From Oceanospirillaceae bacterium UBA1126 (lineage in GTDB: Bacteria > Pseudomonadota > Gammaproteobacteria > Pseudomonadales > Balneatricaceae), in the NCBI GenBank assembly GCA_002312935.1, contig DCAT01000039.1, positions 2,212 through 16,072 on the forward strand: DNA of 13,861 nt, given 5' to 3'. The notes under the pieces were generated by a model. That model was given only the letters and a program-made list of their open reading frames with translations. It was not told where the DNA came from and did not search any database. Made by a program: the position numbers and the translations under genes. Below are positions 1 through 6,357 of this stretch, in pieces. Position 1 is the first letter of the stretch. The number at the start of each line of letters is the position of its first letter.

Positions 1-23
1 TTCGAGCCGCCCACGACCCACCA
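1..23 (+). tRNA. 3' end of a tRNA, probably tRNA-Lys (partial)
   Basis: The window opens at T54 of a tRNA. Bases 1-7 (TTCGAGC) fit a T-loop, 8-12 (CGCCC) the 3' side of the T-stem, 13-19 (ACGACCC) the 3' acceptor strand, 20 the discriminator A, and 21-23 the encoded CCA. An ACGACCC acceptor implies a 5' strand GGGTCGT, which is the start of gammaproteobacterial tRNA-Lys; A73 also fits. The anticodon lies outside the window, so the lysine identity is inferred. A terminator follows 11 bases downstream, so this is the last gene of its transcript. Confidence 0.8.
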
Positions 24-34
24 TTATAAGAAAT

Positions 35-67
35 AGCCCTCGTTAGGAAACTAGCGGGGGCTTTTTT
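35..67 (+). terminator. Rho-independent terminator after the tRNA
   Basis: A 12-bp stem (35-46 with 51-62, two G-T wobbles) closes a GAAA tetraloop at 47-50. A run of six T follows at 62-67. It would end transcripts of the upstream tRNA. The stop codon of the opposing DUF1853 gene (43-45) lies in the left arm, so the hairpin also encodes that protein's last residues. On the minus strand the sequence after the stem (ATTTCTT) is only a weak T-tract, so activity in that direction is doubtful. Confidence 0.85.
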
Positions 68-960
68 GTGGACAAGATTAAGCCACGATTTTTGCACACC
101 CAAGGCTGATGGCTATTCACGCGTTCATACATCAACACCATGTTGGGCCAAGGATCTGCCGAAGTGCCCACCATAAGTTGTTTATAATCGATAGGCTGGG
201 GTTCGCTATAATGCCTTGGCCCGCCGATCCAATGCCATTTGGGTAAAATAATGAAACCTCGTTCTGGCCCATGAGTCGTCTTTAGTTGTGCAAGTTCATG
301 GTGTTCTAACCACCAACCCCGCTGATGCTGTGGATTAAGTCCAATACCCTCAACAAGGGTTGATTGCCAGTTTTCATAGGCGTAAAACAGCATGCCTGTT
401 AACAGCAATTGTTGGCGTGTAGGCAGGGGTAAACTCTGTTGCTTTAAGAAATTTAATACTAGCCCAGTATGGCTCAATGGGAGCTGGTGTTGGCGTAACC
501 GATCCCACTTAAGGTCTAATCGATCGTGTCCAGCGGGGCCAACAAAGTCGGTTAGTCGTGTGCCACCCTTATTGAGTAAATAAAATTTTATGGCAAGCTC
601 TAGATGAACTATTTCTAAAGCATCATTTTGGTAGATAAGGTCCAGTTCCCCAAGTGTTCGTTCAGCGGTTTGGATCACTAAGTTCCGCGCTAAAATTTTG
701 TTAGTCAACGATGACTCAAACCAATGCTCTACACAATCTTCAAAATGTTTTCCCAAACGATAAGCGGGCTGAGCAGGGTAGGTTTTTACGCAGGTGTTAG
801 CTTTACTGGCCTTTAAAGTTAGATCTTGAGGATTAAACACACCCACTTCTGGCGTTTCTAGCATTAAGGTTTGGCTTTGCAGTAACCAATACAAGTCTTG
901 CTGAATATCCACTGTAATAGGGCGTCCAGATTGATGATTTTGTTGATCTTGTTGGCCCAC
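43..960 (-). CDS. DUF1853 family protein, possible PD-(D/E)XK-like fold
   Basis: The protein resembles the DUF1853 family of uncharacterised gammaproteobacterial proteins of about 300 residues. Conserved blocks, numbered from the start chosen here, are an early RLGxxFExxVE helix (about 68-79), GELDLI (104-109), HLELAIKFYL (120-129) and a following GP-x-x-x-D-x-L-x-x-K stretch (141-151). The acidic residues E105, D107 and E121 with K125 resemble the layout of PD-(D/E)XK nuclease-like folds. I infer that link from pattern; no activity is shown. The open frame extends to a GTG at 1047, but that start would run 40 bases into the divergent transporter gene. The GTG at 960 has TAGGA eight bases upstream and gives 305 residues, so I prefer it. 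The last residues are encoded inside the terminator of the convergent tRNA. Family is fairly sure; start moderately; function unknown. Confidence 0.8.
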   Translation of the reverse strand: MGQQDQQNHQSGRPITVDIQQDLYWLLQSQTLMLETPEVGVFNPQDLTLKASKANTCVKTYPAQPAYRLGKHFEDCVEHWFESSLTNKILARNLVIQTAERTLGELDLIYQNDALEIVHLELAIKFYLLNKGGTRLTDFVGPAGHDRLDLKWDRLRQHQLPLSHTGLVLNFLKQQSLPLPTRQQLLLTGMLFYAYENWQSTLVEGIGLNPQHQRGWWLEHHELAQLKTTHGPERGFIILPKWHWIGGPRHYSEPQPIDYKQLMVGTSADPWPNMVLMYERVNSHQPWVCKNRGLILSTKKPPLVS

Positions 961-992
961 AATAAACGTCCTAGGTTCCAATTTAATAAGTG

Positions 993-1000
993 AGTATACT
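993..1000. promoter_or_regulatory. Palindromic -10-like element between divergent genes
   Basis: AGTATACT is a perfect palindrome that presents TATACT (5 of 6 matches to the -10 consensus) on both strands. On the minus strand, TTGTGT (1022-1017) lies 18 bases upstream as a weak -35. Transcription would begin near 986 and give a leader of about 26 bases carrying the TAGGA site before the GTG at 960. On the plus strand no good -35 is visible, and the predicted start would fall almost on the ATG at 1008. This is a prediction from sequence only. Confidence 0.35.
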
Positions 1001-1007
1001 GGCACAG

Positions 1008-2408
1008 ATGAACGCGACACAACTACAATCCTATTACGATCAAACACCTAACGCCAGGCGTATGGCGCTTGTGAGTGTGGGTTTGGTGATGATGGTTTGC
1101 TCTCTAGCGCTTTCTGCAGTGAATATTGCTATACCGCGAATTGCTGAGGACCTGCAAGCTAGCGCGTCTGGAGTAAGCTGGATTCCAGTGGCAATGTTAT
1201 GGGGTAATGTGGTGTTTTTATTACCCATAGGCCGCATAGCGGACATCGTTGGACGCAAACGTGTATTTGTTACCGGAATAGTGTTGTTTATCGTCTCTTC
1301 TGTGTGTGTGTTGTTACCACAATCTATTGGTACTTTGCTGCTTATTCGTGTTGCTCAAGGTATTTCTAGCTCTATGGTATATGGCACCAGTATGGCAATT
1401 ATTGGTGTGGTTTATGCCAATTCAAACCGTGGCCAAGCCCTTGGTATTGCCGCTTCGTCAGTTTATTTAGGGCTAACTCTTGGCCCTTTAATTGGCGGAT
1501 GGTTAACTGAGCACTGGGGTTGGAAAAGTGTATTTTGGGCCCCTATTCCGATCTTAATCTTATGCCTAGTGGTGCTGTCTGCCTATGTAAAAGGCGATTG
1601 GAAATCAGATCTCAGAGCTAAATTTGATTGGCAAGGTAGTTTAATTTTTGCAGCGTGGGTCAGCGCTTTTATGATGGGGTTGTCACGCCTAACAGATTGG
1701 CGGTTTGCACTTTTAGCCATTTTTGGGTTAGTGCTTTTGGCTGTCTTTGTATGGCACCAGTCGAAAGTTGAATCACCTTTAATTCGACTATCTGCGTTAA
1801 GGGCTAATCGTATTTTCAACCGTTCTTTGTTATCCGCTTTCTTTATTTACGGCTCTAGTTTCTCTATGGTTTTTTTGCTGAGCTTGTATCTACAGTATAT
1901 TCACCAGCTTAGCCCCAGTGAAGCAGGCCAAATTGTGTTGATTCAAACACTGATCATGATGGTATTGGCACCCATAACGGGTCGCTTGTCAGACCGTTTT
2001 GAGCCTAGAGTGCTATCCACGTTTGGCTGCCTATTATTTGTCATTGGCTATGCCATGTTGTTTAGGCTGGATATGAACACGTCTTTGCAGTACGTAATGC
2101 TCGCACTAGTGTTTTTGGGATTGGGTTTTGGGTTCTTTTCATCACCCAATAATAATGCGGCTATTGGTTCGGTGCCAGCGGATAAGCTAAGCATTGCTGC
2201 GGTGTTACTCAACTTGGCACGTACTATGGGCAATATGGTGAGCTCTGCTATTGTAATGACACTGTTTAGTGTCACGATGGGAGGTGCGGCAATCACCCCA
2301 GAGCTTTATCCTCAGCTCTTGTTAGTCATAAAAATCACCATGGTATTGTCTGTGTGTTATGCCTTGATTGCCGCTACATTTTCCTACCGGCGGGGCACTA
2401 TTCATTAG
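1008..2408 (+). CDS. MFS transporter, DHA2 (EmrB/QacA-like) drug:H+ antiporter type
   Basis: This 466-residue inner-membrane protein has about 14 hydrophobic segments, as in the DHA2 branch of the major facilitator superfamily, which exports drugs or other small molecules using the proton gradient. Numbered from the ATG at 1008, it shows NIAIPRIAEDL after helix 1 (about 39-49), motif A GRIADIVGRK (75-84), the helix-4 arginine in LIRVAQG (R114) and the antiporter motif C GLTLGPLIGG (155-164). A second motif-A-like GRLSDRF lies in the later half. The frame also offers a GTG at 990 and an ATG at 1062. I prefer 1008 because it leaves a short polar N-terminus ending in ARR before helix 1, though no ribosome-binding site is obvious. 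No membrane-fusion partner or adjacent regulator is present, so the substrate cannot be inferred. Its stop overlaps that of convergent greB by four bases, with no terminator visible between them. Confidence 0.88.
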   Translation: MNATQLQSYYDQTPNARRMALVSVGLVMMVCSLALSAVNIAIPRIAEDLQASASGVSWIPVAMLWGNVVFLLPIGRIADIVGRKRVFVTGIVLFIVSSVCVLLPQSIGTLLLIRVAQGISSSMVYGTSMAIIGVVYANSNRGQALGIAASSVYLGLTLGPLIGGWLTEHWGWKSVFWAPIPILILCLVVLSAYVKGDWKSDLRAKFDWQGSLIFAAWVSAFMMGLSRLTDWRFALLAIFGLVLLAVFVWHQSKVESPLIRLSALRANRIFNRSLLSAFFIYGSSFSMVFLLSLYLQYIHQLSPSEAGQIVLIQTLIMMVLAPITGRLSDRFEPRVLSTFGCLLFVIGYAMLFRLDMNTSLQYVMLALVFLGLGFGFFSSPNNNAAIGSVPADKLSIAAVLLNLARTMGNMVSSAIVMTLFSVTMGGAAITPELYPQLLLVIKITMVLSVCYALIAATFSYRRGTIH

Positions 2409-2935
2409 TTAGGTTCAGCATCTGCGTAATTGATAGCAATAATGTCATAGCCTTTTTTAAGGTTGCTTAGCTCTACCCTATCATCCAGCCTTTTGCCTAT
2501 TAGGGCCAACGCAAGTGGTGAGTCTATACTGATATAACCTGAGCTAGGGTTAAGTTCGTCGGCACCCACAATTCGATAGCGCCGTTCATTGTCATCGTCG
2601 TCAACTAAGGTGACCCAGGCACCAAAATATACTTTTTTTAGATCCGCAGGTACCCCTTCTACTACCTTGATATGGTCAAGGCGTCTCTGCAAGTAAAGAA
2701 TACGGCTGTCCATTTCCCGGAGCATTTTTTTGCCATAGATGTATTCTGCATTTTCTGACCGATCTCCCAAAGCCGCTGCTTCCTGTACCGCTTGAGTAAT
2801 GACTGGGCGCTTGTTACGCCATAAATCATCTAGCTCATCTTTAAGTGCTGCGGCACCTTCTGGTGTGATTAGAGGTGAGCGCTTTGGGCCGGGTGGGCGG
2901 TAGCGCCCGGCAAAACGTTGCTTTGCTGATTTCAT
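2405..2935 (-). CDS. greB: Transcription elongation factor GreB
   Basis: GreB enters the secondary channel of RNA polymerase and stimulates cleavage of the 3' RNA end in backtracked complexes, restarting elongation. The 176-residue protein has the N-terminal coiled-coil with the tip motif GDRSENAEY (57-65), where D58 and E61 correspond to the acidic pair that coordinates the catalytic metal in Gre factors. The C-terminal FKBP-like domain follows, with YFGAWVTLVDDD and YISIDSPLA. The SIDSPLA and FGAWV wording, together with a basic N-terminal tail (RYRPPGPKRSP) before the usual LITPEG start, points to GreB rather than GreA. It is about 18 residues longer than the E. coli protein, all in that tail. 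Its ATG overlaps the rsmE stop (ATGA), so it is probably translationally coupled to rsmE. Confidence 0.95.
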   Translation of the reverse strand: MKSAKQRFAGRYRPPGPKRSPLITPEGAAALKDELDDLWRNKRPVITQAVQEAAALGDRSENAEYIYGKKMLREMDSRILYLQRRLDHIKVVEGVPADLKKVYFGAWVTLVDDDDNERRYRIVGADELNPSSGYISIDSPLALALIGKRLDDRVELSNLKKGYDIIAINYADAEPN

Positions 2936-3648
2936 AGGGCACAGAGCCTCGAAATAGCCACCGGGATTGCAGTTTCTACTCGCATAATTCGAGGGCCAAG
3001 GGAAAACGGTATAAAACCTTGTTCTTCTAATTTACCCACTTCATAGTCTGTGAAACCACCTTCAGGGCCAATGGCTAACGTTGTGGCCTGTTGAGTGGCA
3101 TCAGGGCATGCATTAGCGTTACGTGGGTGAGCTACAAACCTTCGACTATTGCCAGCCCAATGACTAAGCTTATCTTCAACGAAAGGTTTAAATAGTTCGG
3201 CCTTGTGTAACAAAGGTAACTGTGTGGTGCCTGCTTGCTCTAGGCCTAAACGTAAATTATTATAAATACTCAGGGGTTGTAACAGTGGCGTTTGCCAATA
3301 GCTTTTTTCCACCTTTGCACTGTTTAATAGGGTTATTTCACTCACTCCTAGGGTGGCGCAAGTTTGTAATATCCGACGCATCATTTTAGGCCTAGGCAGG
3401 GCTAGTAATAATTTTAACCCCAAGGGTGCGGGGCTATTTTGGCTGAGTGTTATTTCAAGCTGTGTTTCCAGCTCGCTGTGAGCGATGACTTTGCCTAAAC
3501 CAATAGCGCCATTAATCTGCCCCACTCTAAGACTGTCACCAATGTTGGGCTTAATCACATTAACAAGGTGAGTTTGACGGTGAGGGTCGGTAATTTGAAT
3601 TTGTCCCATGGAGGACAGTTCATTAACCTTAAAAAGTAGTATATTCAT
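2932..3648 (-). CDS. rsmE: 16S rRNA (uracil-1498-N3)-methyltransferase RsmE
   Basis: RsmE methylates N3 of U1498 in 16S rRNA within the assembled 30S subunit, using S-adenosylmethionine. The 238-residue protein has the family's two parts: an N-terminal PUA-like RNA-binding region (about 1-70) and a SPOUT methyltransferase domain with a trefoil knot. The knot signatures are ALPRPKMMRRILQ (83-95), the cofactor loop IGPEGGFTDYEV (193-204) and SLGPRIMRVETA (216-227). The length is typical. The ATG at 3648 gives the usual MNILLF opening; an internal ATG at 3609 would remove the first strand and lacks a ribosome-binding site. No clear Shine-Dalgarno precedes 3648 either. It is the first gene of the rsmE-greB pair and is divergent from the uridine kinase gene. 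Confidence 0.95.
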   Translation of the reverse strand: MNILLFKVNELSSMGQIQITDPHRQTHLVNVIKPNIGDSLRVGQINGAIGLGKVIAHSELETQLEITLSQNSPAPLGLKLLLALPRPKMMRRILQTCATLGVSEITLLNSAKVEKSYWQTPLLQPLSIYNNLRLGLEQAGTTQLPLLHKAELFKPFVEDKLSHWAGNSRRFVAHPRNANACPDATQQATTLAIGPEGGFTDYEVGKLEEQGFIPFSLGPRIMRVETAIPVAISRLCAL

Positions 3649-3658
3649 AGCTGCATAG

Positions 3659-3664
3659 TATAAT
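3659..3664 (+). promoter_or_regulatory. Candidate -10 element for the uridine kinase gene
   Basis: A perfect TATAAT lies in the 46-base divergent gap between rsmE and the kinase gene. It predicts a transcript start near 3671 and a leader of about 24 bases that includes the GGAG site. No recognisable -35 sits 16-18 bases upstream, so an activator or weak constitutive activity is possible. Overlapping TATTAT and TATACT sequences on the minus strand could serve rsmE. Confidence 0.4.
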
Positions 3665-3685
3665 AGGGGATTGCAATGATGTGTT

Positions 3686-3689
3686 GGAG
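3686..3689 (+). promoter_or_regulatory. Ribosome-binding site fixing the GTG start of the uridine kinase gene
   Basis: GGAG lies five bases before the GTG at 3695. This supports the GTG start, which places the P-loop right after the first beta strand. The next in-frame ATG is far downstream, beyond the P-loop. Confidence 0.7.
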
Positions 3690-3694
3690 TTTGT

Positions 3695-4303
3695 GTGGTT
3701 ATTATTGGTATTGCTGGAGCATCGGCTTCAGGTAAAAGTTTGTTGGCTAAAAATGTAATAGAAGGCTTCGATTCAGATCAGGTGGTGATGATGTCAGAGG
3801 ACAGCTACTACAAAGATCAACGGAACATGTCTAAAGCTCAGCGCAACCTCACTAACTATGATCACCCAGACGCAATGGACCATGAGTTGATGGCTCAACA
3901 TATAGAAGCTTTATCTGCTGGCCAGTCGATTAAACGGCCCATATATAGCTTTTATGACCATTTGCGAGAATCAGAAACAATGTTGATGAAACCTTGCAAG
4001 GTTCTGATTGTAGAAGGGATTTTGTTATTTACTGAAGAGCGCTTGCGGTCTTTGTTTAACCTGCGCATTTTTATGGATGTGCCGTTAGATATTTGTTTAA
4101 TTAGACGCTTAGAACGCGATGTGAATGAGCGAGGCCGAGATTTGAAATCGGTCTTAACACAGTATCAATCTACTGTGAGACCAGGATTTTTTAACCATGT
4201 ATCACCCTCTCGTGCGCATGCAGATTTGATTGTGCCAGAAGGCGGTGAAAACCCTGCCGCCATAGAATTATTGAAAGCTCGTGTCGCACAAATGCTGACA
4301 TAA
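3695..4303 (+). CDS. udk: Uridine kinase family protein (uridine/cytidine kinase)
   Basis: Uridine kinase phosphorylates uridine and cytidine with a nucleoside triphosphate in pyrimidine salvage, in the cytoplasm. The 202-residue protein is slightly shorter than E. coli Udk (213). It has the P-loop GASASGKS (8-15), the base-contacting stretch EDSYYKD (35-41), NYDHPDA (54-60), the substrate region RPIYSFYDHLR (81-91), VEGIL (107-111) and the lid RRLERDVNERGRD (137-149). The last motif block is VPEGGENPAAIELLKA, where many Udk proteins read PRGGxN; the acidic replacement is a small deviation. Some members of this fold are phosphoribulokinases or other small-molecule kinases, so substrate specificity is inferred. 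It starts at GTG and is followed after 20 bases by the GcvR-like gene, with which it probably forms an operon. Confidence 0.87.
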   Translation: MVIIGIAGASASGKSLLAKNVIEGFDSDQVVMMSEDSYYKDQRNMSKAQRNLTNYDHPDAMDHELMAQHIEALSAGQSIKRPIYSFYDHLRESETMLMKPCKVLIVEGILLFTEERLRSLFNLRIFMDVPLDICLIRRLERDVNERGRDLKSVLTQYQSTVRPGFFNHVSPSRAHADLIVPEGGENPAAIELLKARVAQMLT

Positions 4304-4323
4304 GCAACACTTGGAGACAGACG

Positions 4324-4848
4324 ATGAATAAAACATTAGTACTTACTGCAATCTGTGCAGATCGCCCAGGCCTTATTCAAATGCTTTCCGAAGTCATTTA
4401 TAGCCATGATGCCAGCTGGGAGGAGTCTAGCATGGCCCATCTGTCTGGCCAGTTTGCCGGCATTCTTACAGTTAACGTTGAGCAGAGTGTGATTCCGGCA
4501 CTCGAGAAAGACTTACGTGGGTTGAGTGATCATGGTATGGCAGTCACTTTAAACGAGAGTGTCGACGCTGGTGATGCTGATGCTCAAAAAACAATCTGGT
4601 TAGACCTAACCTGCCATGATAAGCCAGGCATTATGCGTGAAGTGTCTAACGTATTCGTTGCCCAAGGCGTAAGTGTGCAAAGCCTAGATACAGAGGTGGT
4701 TAGTGCATCAATGTCTGGTGGGGATATGTTTGTTGCGGGGGCCCAGTTGCTAGTTTCAAAGGACTTTGACATGGAGAGCTTGCAACAAGCGCTTGAAGGT
4801 TTGTCTGATGACTTGATGGTAGATTTGGCACTAGCTGACGAGGAGTAG
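4324..4848 (+). CDS. Tandem ACT-domain protein, GcvR-like regulator
   Basis: The 174-residue protein consists of two ACT domains, roughly residues 3-78 and 91-167, each with the typical first-strand-to-helix turn: CADRPGLI (11-18) and CHDKPGIM (97-104). This is the plan of GcvR, the glycine-cleavage regulator of E. coli, which has no DNA-binding domain and acts by binding the activator GcvA in response to glycine and purines. The ATG has a good GGAGA site upstream. No gcvTHP or gcvA gene is nearby; the neighbour is a uridine kinase gene in a probable two-gene operon. The protein could therefore sense another ligand or act on another partner. The family assignment is sound, but the exact role is inferred. 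Transcription should end at the hairpin at 4872-4922. Confidence 0.82.
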   Translation: MNKTLVLTAICADRPGLIQMLSEVIYSHDASWEESSMAHLSGQFAGILTVNVEQSVIPALEKDLRGLSDHGMAVTLNESVDAGDADAQKTIWLDLTCHDKPGIMREVSNVFVAQGVSVQSLDTEVVSASMSGGDMFVAGAQLLVSKDFDMESLQQALEGLSDDLMVDLALADEE

Positions 4849-4861
4849 ATAGCCGCCCAAG

Positions 4862-4931
4862 AAAAAATAGGGTTAGACTTGCCTCCTCGCCACATTGGGC
4901 AAATTAGCAGAGCAAGTCTAACTTTTTCTTT
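4862..4931. terminator. Bidirectional terminator between the GcvR-like gene and gatB
   Basis: Perfect 11-base inverted arms GTTAGACTTGC (4872-4882) and GCAAGTCTAAC (4912-4922) flank a 29-base loop. TTTTTCTTT follows on the plus strand. On the other side six A at 4862-4867 give TTTTTTC on the minus strand. It can thus serve both convergent transcripts. The gatB stop codon (4904-4906) lies in the loop, so the right arm is also coding sequence for the end of GatB. The loop is long for a terminator, and that lowers confidence somewhat. Confidence 0.75.
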
Positions 4932-6355
4932 AGTAGGCCATTTACTTGGCCTGGGTTAGCTGAGCCCTTGGAGGCTTTCATAACTTGGCCCATAAAGAAG
5001 CCTAGCATTTTGCCTCTTTTTTCTACTTCTGCGTCAGCATATTGCTGCACTTGCTTAGGGCTTGAGGCAATTACATCATCTACCATAGCTTCGATAGCGC
5101 CGATATCACTTACCTGCTTAAGGCCGTTGGCGTCAATAATGGCATCCACTTCGCCCGCTTGATTCCACAGTTCATCAAATACAGCTTTGGCACCTTTGCT
5201 ATTAATAGTGTCATCCATGATGCGGTTAATAAGTTGGCCTAAGTGAACTGCAGTCACTGGAACTTGATCAATTTCAACGTTGTGTTGATTCATGTATTTC
5301 GAAAGTTCACCTGTCACCCAGTTGGCACTGAGCTTAGCGTCGTTGCACACCAAGACAACTGCTTCAAAATAATCAGCTAACGTTCGGCTGGCAGAAAGCA
5401 CACTGGCATCGTATTCACTTAAGCCAAGTTGACTCACAAAGCGAGCGCTGCGTTGGTCTGGCAGTTCGGGTAGGCTTTGACGAATAGCGTCAATATAGGC
5501 GTCGTCAATCTCTATTGGTAATAAATCTGGGCAGGGAAAGTAACGATAATCGTTGGCTTCTTCCTTACTACGCATGGGGCGAGTTTCGTTCTTGTCCGAG
5601 TCATAAAGGCGGGTTTCTTGCACAATCTTGCCGCCGTCTTCCAAAATATCTATCTGCCGCTCTACTTCTACATTAATGGCACGTTCTATAAATTTAAACG
5701 AGTTGATATTTTTTAATTCTGCACGGGTGCCTAATTTTTCTTGGCCTTTGGGACGTATAGATACGTTTGCGTCACAGCGCATAGAGCCTTCTGCCATGTT
5801 GCCGTCTGAAATGCCAATGGTTGTTACAATGGCGTGCATCTTACGCATATAGGCCACAGCTTCTTTGGCATTACGCATGTCTGGCTCGGATACGATTTCT
5901 AACAACGGCGTGCTTGAGCGGTTCAGGTCAATACCGGTCATACCATCATAGTCTTCGTGTAATGATTTGCCCGCATCTTCCTCAAGGTGAGCCCGAGTGA
6001 CGCCTATACGCTTTATGCTGCGGTCTTCCAGTTGTATGTCCAAGTGACCCAATCCCACAATAGGGTGGTCCATTTGACTAGTTTGGTACCCTTTGGGTGA
6101 GTCTGGGTAGAAGTAGTTCTTGCGGGCAAATACAGAGTGTTTACAAACCTCGGCATCAATAGCAGTGCCAAAGGCCACTGCCATGCGCAACGCTTCTTGG
6201 TTAAATACTGGTAATGCGCCAGGCATACCCAAATCAACTAGGGTGGTTTGAGTGTTAGGCGCTGCTCCAAAACCCGCTTTAGCACCCGAAAATAATTTAG
6301 ATTTTGTGGCTAATTGAACATGAATTTCTAGACCAATTACAATTTCCCAAGACAT
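4904..6355 (-). CDS. gatB: Aspartyl/glutamyl-tRNA(Asn/Gln) amidotransferase subunit B
   Basis: GatB is the tRNA-binding and kinase subunit of GatCAB. It phosphorylates the side chain of Asp or Glu on a mischarged tRNA, which is then amidated with ammonia supplied by GatA. The 483-residue protein is of normal length and has the N-terminal catalytic cradle with GLEIHVQL (8-15), RKNYFYPDSPKGYQ (78-91), RAHLEEDAGK (121-130) and the signature DLNRSSTPLLEIVSEPDM (143-160). A helical linker and the C-terminal YqeY-like tail follow. Its ATG is two bases after the gatA stop and is served by AGGGAG inside the gatA 3' end, so the two are coupled. Its last codons lie in the bidirectional terminator. Confidence 0.98.
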   Translation of the reverse strand: MSWEIVIGLEIHVQLATKSKLFSGAKAGFGAAPNTQTTLVDLGMPGALPVFNQEALRMAVAFGTAIDAEVCKHSVFARKNYFYPDSPKGYQTSQMDHPIVGLGHLDIQLEDRSIKRIGVTRAHLEEDAGKSLHEDYDGMTGIDLNRSSTPLLEIVSEPDMRNAKEAVAYMRKMHAIVTTIGISDGNMAEGSMRCDANVSIRPKGQEKLGTRAELKNINSFKFIERAINVEVERQIDILEDGGKIVQETRLYDSDKNETRPMRSKEEANDYRYFPCPDLLPIEIDDAYIDAIRQSLPELPDQRSARFVSQLGLSEYDASVLSASRTLADYFEAVVLVCNDAKLSANWVTGELSKYMNQHNVEIDQVPVTAVHLGQLINRIMDDTINSKGAKAVFDELWNQAGEVDAIIDANGLKQVSDIGAIEAMVDDVIASSPKQVQQYADAEVEKRGKMLGFFMGQVMKASKGSANPGQVNGLLKKKLDLLC

Positions 6356-6357
6356 AA

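Noticed and set aside
1..67. tRNA 3' end as an integration (attachment) site for a mobile element
   Set aside because: No integrase, repeated tRNA fragment or foreign-looking gene is seen next to it in the window.
961..1047. GTG at 1047 as the start of the DUF1853 gene
   Set aside because: It overlaps the start of the divergent transporter gene and has no ribosome-binding site; the GTG at 960 has TAGGA at good spacing.
2048..2296. Minus-strand open frame within the transporter gene
   Set aside because: It is a shadow of a hydrophobic coding region; the transporter frame carries the clear motifs.
43..2408. DUF1853 and the MFS transporter as a small accessory or defence island
   Set aside because: They are divergent, have no partner genes typical of a system, and DUF1853 appears to be a common gammaproteobacterial family; two genes alone do not support a system.
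4968..5162. Plus-strand open frame opposite gatB
   Set aside because: It is fully inside the well-supported gatB gene on the other strand, and has no recognisable domain or ribosome-binding site. The same holds for frames at 5628-5852 and 6013-6237.
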